Assembly (NCBI RefSeq): GCF_002887735.1
Contig: NZ_PKQP01000004.1
Span: 124,001-188,000 of the forward strand
Length of the DNA: 64,000 bases
Reading direction: 5' to 3'
Source: Stenotrophomonas bentonitica
GTDB taxonomy: Bacteria > Pseudomonadota > Gammaproteobacteria > Xanthomonadales > Xanthomonadaceae
Of the stretch, positions 1-8,121 are shown piece after piece. The translations under genes were made by a program, and so were the position numbers. How positions within the stretch are numbered: the first letter of the stretch is position 1; every line of letters starts with the position of its first letter. Under the pieces are notes generated by a model. The model did not search any database. It saw only the letters and a list, made by a program, of their open reading frames with translations, and had not been told where the DNA came from.

Positions 1-96
1 ACGGCAGCGTAGGCATGGCGGAACGTCGGTAACCGGGTGCAACGCGCATGATGCGCGCCACCGCGGCGTCGGGTCGAGCGGTGCGCCCGTCGCGCC

Positions 97-687
97 CTAG
101 GCCGCGTCGGTTTCCATCACCTGCACGCGGCGCTGGTACCAGCCATCGGCCTCGGGTTCGAAGATGGCACTACGGGTCATCTTGCCCTGGTAGACGTGCA
201 CCGAGATCGCCAGCTCCGCATCGCTGGTATTGCGGATGGTGTGGTACTCGTGCGGCGGGATCAGGCTGCCGGCACTGCCACAGTCGCCCACCACGGCCGC
301 TTCGGGGCGGAAGCTGAACCGCTCGCCATCACGCTCCAGCAGCTGGTATTGGGTGATTTCCAGCTGGCCCAGCCACACGCCCTCCACGCACCACAGCCCG
401 CTGTGGTCGTGCAGCGGCGTGCCCTGCCCCGGCCCCCAGCTCATCGCCACGATGCTGTAGCCGTGCACGGGGCTGCGGTACAGCTCGCGGCGCGCGTAGT
501 GGTCCTGGATTGGGCGATGCACGCAGGCCGGCAGCTGGATGCGGCTGTCGGCGATCGCCTCACGCAACGCCGAGCGCAGCGTGGTGGCGATCTGGTGCGC
601 GTGCTCGTGCTGCACCGCATGGTCGACCGCGGCGATCAATCGATCGCGGCCATGGAACGGCGGAAACGGGTTGCATTGGTCTTGCAT
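97..687 (-). CDS. Cysteine dioxygenase-family cupin protein
   Basis: The 196-residue protein is a mononuclear iron thiol dioxygenase of the cysteine dioxygenase type I family, which oxidises cysteine or 3-mercaptopropionate to the sulfinate in the cytoplasm. The cupin core is visible: PLHDHSG carries two metal-ligand histidines, followed by the WCVEGVWLG strand, and the third ligand is in PPHEYHTIRN. Length fits bacterial members (about 190-200 residues). The ATG at 687 follows a short leader, and a CRP/Clp-like dyad lies about 40 bp upstream. The first 96 bases of the window stay open on the same strand and may begin a downstream gene, but too little is present to name it. The family is secure; the substrate is not. 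Confidence 0.85.
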   Translation of the reverse strand: MQDQCNPFPPFHGRDRLIAAVDHAVQHEHAHQIATTLRSALREAIADSRIQLPACVHRPIQDHYARRELYRSPVHGYSIVAMSWGPGQGTPLHDHSGLWCVEGVWLGQLEITQYQLLERDGERFSFRPEAAVVGDCGSAGSLIPPHEYHTIRNTSDAELAISVHVYQGKMTRSAIFEPEADGWYQRRVQVMETDAA

Positions 688-721
688 GCCCCGAGTCTAG
701 GCGATCCGGGTGAACAACGTG

Positions 722-737
722 TTTGACCTGGATCACA
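722..737. promoter_or_regulatory. Candidate CRP/Clp-like site
   Basis: TTTGA-N6-TCACA matches nine of ten positions of the CRP-type consensus TGTGA-N6-TCACA. It sits 35-50 bp upstream of the cysteine dioxygenase start, in the gap before the esterase operon. Xanthomonads carry the CRP homologue Clp. Use by that protein is inferred from the sequence only. Confidence 0.3.
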
Positions 738-803
738 TCCGTTTGCCCCACGATCTCCGACATACCCCGCCATTCGAAAGAAATAGTCGGACTTGCCTAT
801 TGA

Positions 804-1667
804 TCAGGGAATCAGCAGCGTCCGCAACGAGGGAACCTGACGGGCAAGTTCCTCGGTGACCAGTGTGGCGAACAGCGCCGCGCCGTCCGGGCCCAGATGG
901 GTGTAATCAAAGGCGACCTTGGCCTGCCCCATGGGCTCGGTGGCGGCGTTGTTCTGCGCGACAGGTGCGCCAGCGACGGGCGCTGCACCCACCGTCGTAC
1001 CGCCCAGCGCCGCACTCACCTGCGCAGGCGTGGCGGCCGCCTGTGCCAGCGGCATCGAGGCTACCGGCCCAAGCGCCTGCACCACCGCGCGGCTGCGTGC
1101 GTGGAGGTCGACCAGCGGCACCTCCAGTTCCCGCGCAACAGTGCGCACGGCCTCGGCCCACGGGGCCAGATCATCGATCAGCACGCCGTCGGCGAACTGG
1201 CGGCGGGTCAACGGGGTCAGCAGCACCGGCTGTGCACCGGTGGCGCGGACCTCGCGCACGTAGCGGCGCAGATTGTCCGGGAACTCGCGCTGCAGATCGG
1301 TGGAGCGGCCCGGCTTGCCTGGCTGGTCGTTGTGGCCGAACTGGATCAGTACCCAGGTCTGCGCATAGCCCGGCATGCGCATCTCCGCCTCGGCCAGCGC
1401 CCACGAGCCTTCGGCACGGTAGTTGTAGGTGCTGCGGCCGCCGCGGGCGAGGTTGGTGCAGGTCAGGAACGAGGTCACGTGCCGTGCGCAGAACGCCGGC
1501 CCCCAGCCGCCCTGCACGGCCGTGGTGGAATCGCCGACCAGCACGATCTTGCTGGCGCGGATCGGGGTCGGTGCCGGGCGGTCCATCACCGCCGGATCCA
1601 CGGCGGCCTGCGCCGCGCTCATCAGGGCGAACAGTGCGCTGCCGAGCAGCCAGGACGTACACCGCAT
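804..1667 (-). CDS. SGNH rhamnogalacturonan acetylesterase
   Basis: The 287-residue secreted protein is a GDSL/SGNH hydrolase of the rhamnogalacturonan acetylesterase type (CE12-like), expected to remove acetyl groups from pectin. A signal peptide (residues 1 to about 22, ending AAQA) precedes block I IVLVGDSTT with the nucleophile serine, a Gly block near LARGGRST, block III IQFGHND, and the C-terminal FDYTHLGPDG with the catalytic Asp and His. An insert rich in Ala, Pro and Gln lies just before the last block (about residues 208-245) and is not seen in the second SGNH protein of the island. The ATG at 1667 shares its A with the stop of the upstream carboxylesterase, so the two are translationally coupled. 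It is the last gene of a three-gene leftward operon. Confidence 0.87.
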   Translation of the reverse strand: MRCTSWLLGSALFALMSAAQAAVDPAVMDRPAPTPIRASKIVLVGDSTTAVQGGWGPAFCARHVTSFLTCTNLARGGRSTYNYRAEGSWALAEAEMRMPGYAQTWVLIQFGHNDQPGKPGRSTDLQREFPDNLRRYVREVRATGAQPVLLTPLTRRQFADGVLIDDLAPWAEAVRTVARELEVPLVDLHARSRAVVQALGPVASMPLAQAAATPAQVSAALGGTTVGAAPVAGAPVAQNNAATEPMGQAKVAFDYTHLGPDGAALFATLVTEELARQVPSLRTLLIP

Positions 1668-3289
1668 CAGAATGTGCCTCGTTGGATGAAGGGGGCCTGC
1701 TGATAGAGACGACGCTCGCCACCGCGCGGGTCGTCGGCCTGCTGTGAGGTGGCATCGAACAGCATCGTTTCGCGGCGGGCGAGCGAATAGGTCTGCCAGC
1801 GTGGCAGTCCGCCATGATTCGGATCGCCATGGCGGGCGAAGGCGATCAAGGCCTCGCTCATCGTGGCCGCCACGCGGCTGGCTTCCTCGCCGTTGCCGGT
1901 GCGCGAACCGGGGCGGTCGATGTTGTCGAACACCAGCGGGATATCCAGGGTGTGGAACGCACCGAACCTGCCGCCGTCCAGCGGCGAGCCCCAATCGAGT
2001 TGATAGGCCCAGGTGGGTGCGCCCTGGCGTGCACGCGCCTCCAGTTCCTCCACCGCACCGCGCCATGAACGACCGGCGGTGGTGGCGGCGAAGAACACCT
2101 CCGAAGGCGTGTAGTGCGGATACAGGCGGCGGTACTCGGCGATCACCACCGAGGGCAGCAGGTCCACGTATTGCTCTTTTTCCAGCTTGGCCGGCAGCGT
2201 CTCCCAGGTCAGGGCGAAGTTGGCCGGATCGTTGCCGAGGAAGGCGCGGGTTTCATCGTGGGTGTTGCCGATCACCATCGGGATTCCGGCGGACTGTGCC
2301 GGCGCCTCCGGCCAGAACGGATGCACCGGCAGCGAGCGACCGTCCAGCACGGGGCCCACGTACAGGCTGCTGTTCTCCACGCGCGAGGGATCGCGTGCAC
2401 GGGTGGCGGCCAGCAGCGCTTCCATCGGCATCGTGCGCAGCGCCTCGGCATCGGCCGCCCCCACGGCCTGCATCGCGATCTGCGCGCGCTGGGTGGCCGC
2501 ACGCGGGCCGGCAGCGGTGACCTGCTGCCCGCTCATCGTCCACGCGCGCTGGAACAGGCCGCGTGCGGCCGGCATCGCCATCAGCGTGGCGATCTTCGCC
2601 CCGCCACCGGATTGGCCGACCACGGTGATGTTGCCCGCATCGCCACCGAACTCCGGCGCGTGCTGGCGTACCCACTGCAGCGCCTGGACCAGATCGAGCT
2701 GGCCGACATTGCCCGAATCGGCGAAGCGCGCATCGCCCAACTGCGCCAGGTACAGGTAACCGAACACGTTGAGCCGATGGTTGACCGTGACCACGACCAC
2801 GTCGCCACGCCGGCACAACGCGCTGCCGTCATACAGCGGGTCGCTGCCCGAGCCGTTGTTGTAGGCACCGCCATGGATATAGAACACGATCGGCCGCTTG
2901 CCGCCGTCGCGCAGCGCCGGGGTCCACACGTTGAGGTAGAGGCAGTCCTCGCTGCCCGGCCCTTCGTTACCGCCCTGCGGCGCGGCATTGCCGTACGCCA
3001 GTGCATCACGCACGCCACGCCAGGCCGATTCCTGCACGGCCGGCTGGAAGCGTCGTGGCGCGGTATCGGCGCCGTAGGGAATGCCGCGGAACACATTCAC
3101 GCCCTGCTCGAGCTGCCCGCGCAGGCGCCCGCTGCGTACACGCGCCAGCGGCGCGGCATCGTGGCGCGGGCCGGGCACCCCGGCAAAGGCCGGCAACAGC
3201 GGCAGGCTGGTAGCACCGAGCATCAGTGCATAGCGCGCGCTGTCGCGCAGGAAACGACGCCGTTGAAGATCGGCGGGGCTATCAGTCAT
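1667..3289 (-). CDS. Type B carboxylesterase, Tat-exported
   Basis: The 540-residue protein belongs to the carboxylesterase type B (para-nitrobenzyl esterase) family. A twin-arginine-like leader (RRRFLRDSARYA) suggests Tat export to the periplasm. Recognisable blocks are FRGIPYG, the SEDCLYLNVWTP signature, the oxyanion YIHGGAY, and the nucleophile elbow GQSGGG; a His near AFHTLDIPLVFDN probably completes the triad. It overlaps the upstream hydrolase by 8 bp and the downstream acetylesterase by 1 bp, so all three esterases form one tightly coupled operon. The context suggests it acts on ester groups of pectin or of hemicellulose-bound phenolics; the substrate is inference. Confidence 0.87.
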   Translation of the reverse strand: MTDSPADLQRRRFLRDSARYALMLGATSLPLLPAFAGVPGPRHDAAPLARVRSGRLRGQLEQGVNVFRGIPYGADTAPRRFQPAVQESAWRGVRDALAYGNAAPQGGNEGPGSEDCLYLNVWTPALRDGGKRPIVFYIHGGAYNNGSGSDPLYDGSALCRRGDVVVVTVNHRLNVFGYLYLAQLGDARFADSGNVGQLDLVQALQWVRQHAPEFGGDAGNITVVGQSGGGAKIATLMAMPAARGLFQRAWTMSGQQVTAAGPRAATQRAQIAMQAVGAADAEALRTMPMEALLAATRARDPSRVENSSLYVGPVLDGRSLPVHPFWPEAPAQSAGIPMVIGNTHDETRAFLGNDPANFALTWETLPAKLEKEQYVDLLPSVVIAEYRRLYPHYTPSEVFFAATTAGRSWRGAVEELEARARQGAPTWAYQLDWGSPLDGGRFGAFHTLDIPLVFDNIDRPGSRTGNGEEASRVAATMSEALIAFARHGDPNHGGLPRWQTYSLARRETMLFDATSQQADDPRGGERRLYQQAPFIQRGTF

Positions 3290-4274
3290 GACGCGCGGGC
3301 TCCGTGTGGCGCGAGGGGATCCAGCGCAGGGCCAGCTCGGGCCACTGCGCGGCGGTCAAACCGGCCGGGATGCGCACGCCGAAGCCGTGGCCGCCGAACG
3401 GGAACAGATGTATTTCGGTGGCGACGCCGGCGCGCCGCAGCGCCTGGTAATACACCAGGCTGTTATCGACCGAGACCACGGTGTCGTCCTGCGCATGCAC
3501 CAGGAAGGTCGGCGGCGTATCGGCGCGGACCTGCTCCTGCATCGAGAACCGCGCCTGCAGCGCGGCATCGGGGTGCGGGCCAAGCAGGCGCGTACCCGAG
3601 CCGGTATGCGCGTGCGCGCCCATGTCGATCACCGGGTAGATCAGCAAAGCGACATCCGGGCGTGCGCTGAGCGCATCGATGGCATCGCGATGGGGATAGA
3701 CCGGTGCATCGAAGCCATTGCTCAGCCGTGCCGCGACGTGGCCGCCGGCCGAAAAACCCATTACCCCGACGCGCTGCGGATCGATCTGCCAGCGCGAAGC
3801 ATCCGCGCGGATCACCCGCATCGCGCGCTGCGCATCGGCCAGGGCGGCCTGGCGATCACTGCGGCCGGCGGGCAGCCGGTAGCGCAGCACGAACAGGGTC
3901 ACCCCGCCCTGCTCGACGAACGCCGGCACCAGGGCAGTGCCTTCCTTGTCGAGCACGACGCGCTGGTAGCCGCCGCCGGGCACCACCAGCAGCGCGCTGC
4001 CGTTCGGGCGCGGTGGCCGGTACACCACCAGGTAGGGCGCACTGACGTTGTCGATGTAGCGATCCGGCAGGGCGGGATCATGGCTGCGCTCCACCACGTT
4101 GGGCACGCTGGCCGGGCCGGCTTCGCCCGGCACCTCGCCCGCCGGCCACAACGCGATCCGGTCCGCCGCGCCAGCGGCCGGCTCGGTGCCCGGCACGGCA
4201 TGCTCGGCTGCGCGCGCGAGGCCGCAGGCCAGCAGCAGGAAAGGCAACAATGACAACACTAGGGGGCGGCGCAT
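3282..4274 (-). CDS. Secreted alpha/beta hydrolase (acetylesterase-like)
   Basis: The 330-residue protein is an alpha/beta hydrolase of the BD-FAE/acetyl-xylan-esterase-like group. I start it at the ATG at 4274 because this gives a clean signal peptide (MRRPLVLSLLPFLLLACGLARA); the frame is open further upstream but runs into the divergent promoter. The oxyanion segment is VVPGGGYQ, the nucleophile elbow GFSAGGH, and the acid and histidine lie in HAQDDTVV and FGGHGFG. It is the first gene of the leftward esterase operon and probably deacetylates plant polysaccharide fragments. The leader contains an LLACG stretch that could be read as a lipobox, so lipoprotein anchoring is possible. Confidence 0.85.
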   Translation of the reverse strand: MRRPLVLSLLPFLLLACGLARAAEHAVPGTEPAAGAADRIALWPAGEVPGEAGPASVPNVVERSHDPALPDRYIDNVSAPYLVVYRPPRPNGSALLVVPGGGYQRVVLDKEGTALVPAFVEQGGVTLFVLRYRLPAGRSDRQAALADAQRAMRVIRADASRWQIDPQRVGVMGFSAGGHVAARLSNGFDAPVYPHRDAIDALSARPDVALLIYPVIDMGAHAHTGSGTRLLGPHPDAALQARFSMQEQVRADTPPTFLVHAQDDTVVSVDNSLVYYQALRRAGVATEIHLFPFGGHGFGVRIPAGLTAAQWPELALRWIPSRHTEPARHD

Positions 4275-4348
4275 CGGCGGACGTCCTTCCGGCAGGGGAA
4301 CAGGCATCGTGCCTGACCGGCAGCCGTTCTGATGCGCTGCACATTGCC

Positions 4349-4367
4349 AATGACACCGGTTTACCAT
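4349..4367. promoter_or_regulatory. Probable LacI-family operator, divergent pectin promoter
   Basis: The bases aatgacaccggtttacca form an imperfect dyad centred on CCGG, between the divergent esterase and hydratase/TRAP operons. The same 18 bases occur at 12105-12122 before kduI, and nowhere else that I found in the window. LacI-type operators commonly have a central CG, and the only LacI regulator here (10912-11970) lies inside the same island. It is placed to control both directions. Confidence 0.7.
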
Positions 4368-4425
4368 ATACAGCACATCCAACCGCTGTCGATTGGCAGT
4401 GCAACAATTTTTCCGGGAGACCCGC

Positions 4426-5247
4426 TTGAGCAACGACCACGGCAAACAGGACCTGCCCGACCAGGGGTTGGGCGAGATCGCCCGGCACTTCGTCAGCGCC
4501 CGCCAACACGGCCAATCCCTGCCGGATTTCCCGGGCACCATCCCGGAAGACCTCGTCACCGCCTATCAGGTACAGGACCAGGCCATCGCGCTGTGGGACG
4601 ACCAGGTGGTCGGCTGGAAGGTGGGCTACATCGCCGCCGAGCGCCGCGATGTCTCCGGCGACGATCGGCTGCTGGGCCCGATCTTCTCGCGTCAACTCTG
4701 GAATGCTACCGGTGGAACAGTAGAGATTCCGGTGTTCGTCGGGGGCTTCGGCGCGGTCGAGGCCGAGTACGTGATCCAGCTGCAGGAAGACGCCCCGGCG
4801 GACAAGCTGCAGTGGACTCCGGAAGAAGCCGAGGCCCTGGCCGCCAAGCTCTTCATCGGCGTTGAAGTGGCCAGCAGCCCGCTGGCGACCATCAACAAGC
4901 TCGGCCCGCGCGTGGTGGTGTCGGACTTCGGCAACAACAATGGCCTGGTGCTGGGCCCGGAAATCCCGGACTGGACCCGCCTGGACGATGCCGACCTGCG
5001 TGCGGAAACCCGCATCGAGGGCGAGGTGGTCGGCACCGGTGGCGCGACCCTGCTGCCCGGTGGCCTGCGTACCGCCTATGCCTTCGCCCTGGGCCGCTCG
5101 GCGCAGCGTGGGCGGCCGTTGAAGGCCGGCGACCTGATCGCCAGTGGCAACGCTACCGGCATCCACGATATCGCCGTGGGCCAGCAAGCATTGATCCGTT
5201 TCGTCGGCTACGGCGACATTACCTGCAAGGCCATCGCCGCCGGGTAA
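4426..5247 (+). CDS. Fumarylacetoacetate-hydrolase-fold hydratase
   Basis: The 273-residue protein resembles 2-oxopent-4-enoate hydratases and other FAH-fold enzymes: VGWKVGY near the N-terminus, an acidic metal-binding region around VEAEYV, and VSDFGNNNGLVLG and ATGIHDIAVGQ further on. These enzymes handle 2-keto acids with a divalent metal. The TTG at 4426 is chosen because CCGGGAGA lies 7-8 bases upstream; a second TTG at 4393 is in frame but has no good ribosome site. It is the first gene of the rightward operon, directly behind the operator and ahead of the TRAP genes. A role on a pectin-derived keto-uronate is likely, but the exact step is unknown to me. Confidence 0.75.
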   Translation: MSNDHGKQDLPDQGLGEIARHFVSARQHGQSLPDFPGTIPEDLVTAYQVQDQAIALWDDQVVGWKVGYIAAERRDVSGDDRLLGPIFSRQLWNATGGTVEIPVFVGGFGAVEAEYVIQLQEDAPADKLQWTPEEAEALAAKLFIGVEVASSPLATINKLGPRVVVSDFGNNNGLVLGPEIPDWTRLDDADLRAETRIEGEVVGTGGATLLPGGLRTAYAFALGRSAQRGRPLKAGDLIASGNATGIHDIAVGQQALIRFVGYGDITCKAIAAG

Positions 5248-5284
5248 CCGCGCGGACATGGCGAGCACGCTTGGGAGGGCGCAG

Positions 5285-6289
5285 ATGTTCACTCGCAGAA
5301 GTTTCCTGGCCACCAGTCTGGGCGCGCTTGCCGCGCCCGCGCTGACGGCTTGTTCGCGGTCGTCCAACGCCGCACCGGCTGGTGCGCAGTTGCTGACCGC
5401 CACCGACGTCCACGTCGCCGACTACCCCACCGTCACGGCGGTGAAATGGATCGGGAAGACGCTGGAAGAAAAAACCGGCGGCCGGCTGCGCCTGCGCCAG
5501 TACCACTCCGGCCAGCTCGGCCGCGAGTCCGAGGCGATCGACATGGCCCGCTTCGGCGCCATCGACATCACCCGCGTCTACTCCGGCGCGCTCAACAACG
5601 CATTTCCGCTGACCCAGGGCCTGTGCCTGCCGTATGTGTTCGAGTCGGTGGCGCACATGCGCCGCGCCCTCGATGGTGGCGTTGCCGATACGGTCCTGCA
5701 GGGCTTTGAAACCCGCGATCTGGTCGGCCTGGCCATCTACGACTCCGGCGCGCGCTGCTTCTACAACACCAAGCATCCGATCGTGGAACCCAAGGACCTG
5801 CACGGCCTGAAGCTGCGCGTGGCGTCTTCGGACATCTTCATCCAGCTGATGCGCCTGCTCGGTGCCAACCCGACCCCGATGTCGCTGGGCGATACCTTCT
5901 CGGGCATGGAAACGCACATGATCGACGGTGCGGAAAACAACATGCGCAGCTTTCACTCCAGCCGCCACTTCGAGGCCGCGCACTACTGGTCGCAGAGCGA
6001 TCATTCCTACGCGCCGGACGTGCTGCTGATGTCGCGCCAGAGCTTCGATGCGCTGAGTCCGGCCGACCGCACCCTGGTGATCGAGACCGCACGCGAGTCG
6101 GTGCAGGTGATGCGCGAGCAGTGGGATGCCTCGGAAAACACCGCCCGCCAGGCCGTGGCCGACTTCGGCATCAAATTCAACGAGGTCGACATGCCGGCCT
6201 TCCGCAAGGCCGCCGACCCGCTGCTGCAGCGATACCTGCAGCAGCCGGAGCTGGCCGCCCTCACCCGTCGCATCCGCGACTTCGCCTGA
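5285..6289 (+). CDS. TRAP transporter substrate-binding protein (DctP family)
   Basis: The 334-residue protein is the periplasmic solute receptor of a TRAP transporter. A leader with twin arginine (TRRSFLATSLGALAAP) and a lipobox-like LTAC indicate export and possibly lipid anchoring. Family features include GGRLRLRQYHSGQLG, AFPLTQGLCLPYVF, DLHGLKLRVASSDIF with the conserved Arg that binds substrate carboxylate, and GAENNMRSFHSSRHFE. The ATG at 5285 has GGGAGGG just upstream. It is followed by the small and large permease genes, giving a complete transporter. Given its neighbours it should bind a uronate or a product of pectin lysis. Confidence 0.9.
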   Translation: MFTRRSFLATSLGALAAPALTACSRSSNAAPAGAQLLTATDVHVADYPTVTAVKWIGKTLEEKTGGRLRLRQYHSGQLGRESEAIDMARFGAIDITRVYSGALNNAFPLTQGLCLPYVFESVAHMRRALDGGVADTVLQGFETRDLVGLAIYDSGARCFYNTKHPIVEPKDLHGLKLRVASSDIFIQLMRLLGANPTPMSLGDTFSGMETHMIDGAENNMRSFHSSRHFEAAHYWSQSDHSYAPDVLLMSRQSFDALSPADRTLVIETARESVQVMREQWDASENTARQAVADFGIKFNEVDMPAFRKAADPLLQRYLQQPELAALTRRIRDFA

Positions 6290-6301
6290 GGCCCCGACGC
6301 G

Positions 6302-6832
6302 ATGTCCGACTCGACTTCCGAAACCGTCATCACCCCGACCGCGCCGCAGCGCCTGCTCAACGTCATCGCCGATGTGGCGATCTACATTGCCGTCATCGCC
6401 CTGCTGGGCCTGGTGGTGGTGCAGGGCTGGCAGGTGTTCGCCCGCTATGTGATCAATGATTCGCCCAGCTGGACCGAGCCGGTCACGCTGCTGCTGCTCG
6501 CCACCGCGATGAGCCTGGGCGCGGCCACCGGCGTGCATACCCGCCGCCATTTCGGCTTCTTCCTGCTCGCCGCGCACATGGGCCCGGGCCTGCGCCGCGC
6601 GGTCGATGTGTTCGCCGCGCTGGTGGTGGCCGTGCTGGGCGTGGTCATCGCCTGGTGGGCGGCCGTGCTGCTGATGGACGGCCTGGACATCAAGGCCGCC
6701 GGCGCCAACCTGCCGCAGAGCATCAACTACCTGCCCCTGTCGATCGGTGGCGCCTTGATGGCGATCTTCGCCGTGAACCAGATGGCGCTGGCTGTACGGC
6801 CGGCCGATGCCGTTGCCGAGGGAGATCGCTGA
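6302..6832 (+). CDS. TRAP transporter small permease (DctQ family)
   Basis: The 176-residue membrane protein has four predicted helices (about residues 22-42, 60-78, 95-118 and 138-158). It contains the family pattern VFARYVINDSPSWTEPVTLLLL and RRHFGFFLL. It joins the large permease in the inner membrane to form the sodium-driven TRAP transporter. It begins 12 bp after the receptor gene and ends 3 bp before the large permease gene, so the three are one transcript. Confidence 0.9.
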   Translation: MSDSTSETVITPTAPQRLLNVIADVAIYIAVIALLGLVVVQGWQVFARYVINDSPSWTEPVTLLLLATAMSLGAATGVHTRRHFGFFLLAAHMGPGLRRAVDVFAALVVAVLGVVIAWWAAVLLMDGLDIKAAGANLPQSINYLPLSIGGALMAIFAVNQMALAVRPADAVAEGDR

Positions 6833-6835
6833 GTC

Positions 6836-8119
6836 ATGGGTATCACCATTCTTTTCACCCTGTTCGCGGTGCTGTTGCTGCTCGGTGTGCCGGTCGCGTT
6901 CGCGCTCGCCGCCGCCGCCCTGGCTACCTTGTGGTACCTGGATCTGCCGACGCTGGTGCTGGTCCAGCAGATCTCGGCCGGTACCGGCTCGGCCTCGCTG
7001 ATCGCCATTCCATTGTTCATCTTCGCCGGCGAAATCATGATGCGCGGCGGCATTTCCGAGCGCCTGATCTCACTGGCGTCTTCGCTGGTCGGGCGCATGC
7101 GCGGCGGCCTGGGCCAGGTATCGATCCTGTCCTCGCTGTTCTTCGGCGGTGTATCCGGTTCGGCCATCGCCGATGTCTCGGCGGTCGGCGGCACGATGAT
7201 TCCGCAGATGGTCAAGCGCGGCTATGACCGTGACTTCGCGGTCAACGTCAGCATCACTGCCGCGCTGGTCGCGCTGCTGGTGCCGCCCTCGCACAACCTG
7301 ATCCTGTTCTCGGCCGCGGCCGGGGGTGGCCTGTCGATCGCCGATCTGTTCGCGGCCGGCATCGTGCCGGCGCTGCTGATGACCGTCGCCCTGATGATCA
7401 CCGGCTACGTGGTCGCGCGCCGTCGCGGCTATGGCGTGGAAATCTTCCCCGGCTGGCGGGCGGTGCTGCTGCGGCTGGTCTCGGCCCTGCCCGGCCTGGG
7501 CCTGGTCGCGCTGATCTTCATCGGTATCCGCGCCGGCATCTTCACCGCGGTGGAAAGCGCGGCGATCGCCGTGGTCTACGCCCTGCTGGTGACCACGGTG
7601 CTGTATCGCCAGCTGGACTGGCGCGAGTTCCTCGGCACGGTCACCCATGCCGCGCGCAGTACCGGCGTGATCCTGTTCGTGATCGCGACCGCGGCGGTGT
7701 TCGGCTGGCTGCTGGCCTATCTGGAAGTGCCGTCGGCGGCGGTCAATTTCCTGCAGTCGTTCGCGCACAGCCAGTTCATGGTGCTGTTGATGATCGTGAT
7801 CATGCTGTTGCTGCTGGGCACCTTCATGGATCTGGCGCCGATGATCCTGATCTGCACGCCGATCTTCCTGCCGGTGGCCAAGGCCTACGGCATCGATCCG
7901 ATCCACTTCGGCCTGGTGCTGGTGCTGACCGGTGGCCTTGGCCTGGTGACGCCGCCGGTGGGCTCGGTGCTGTTCATCGGTACCGCGATCGGCAAGATCA
8001 GCGTGGGTGAGAGCATGCGCTCGATCTGGCCGTTCTGGTTCGCTGCCCTCGGCGTGCTGCTGATCGTCACCTTCTTCCCGGAAATGTCGCTGTGGCTGCC
8101 CGCCCTGCTGCGCGCGTAA
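6836..8119 (+). CDS. TRAP transporter large permease (DctM family)
   Basis: The 427-residue protein is the ion-coupled translocation subunit, with about twelve hydrophobic helices along its length. Typical blocks are IPLFIFAGEIMMRGGISERL, FFGGVSGSAIADVSAVG, VALLVPPSHNLILFS, LLLLGTFMDLAPMILI, and TPPVGSVLF near the end. Length is normal for DctM. Imports of this class use an extracytoplasmic receptor, here the gene at 5285. The pectate lyase gene starts within a few bases of its stop. Confidence 0.92.
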   Translation: MGITILFTLFAVLLLLGVPVAFALAAAALATLWYLDLPTLVLVQQISAGTGSASLIAIPLFIFAGEIMMRGGISERLISLASSLVGRMRGGLGQVSILSSLFFGGVSGSAIADVSAVGGTMIPQMVKRGYDRDFAVNVSITAALVALLVPPSHNLILFSAAAGGGLSIADLFAAGIVPALLMTVALMITGYVVARRRGYGVEIFPGWRAVLLRLVSALPGLGLVALIFIGIRAGIFTAVESAAIAVVYALLVTTVLYRQLDWREFLGTVTHAARSTGVILFVIATAAVFGWLLAYLEVPSAAVNFLQSFAHSQFMVLLMIVIMLLLLGTFMDLAPMILICTPIFLPVAKAYGIDPIHFGLVLVLTGGLGLVTPPVGSVLFIGTAIGKISVGESMRSIWPFWFAALGVLLIVTFFPEMSLWLPALLRA

Positions 8120-8121
8120 GC

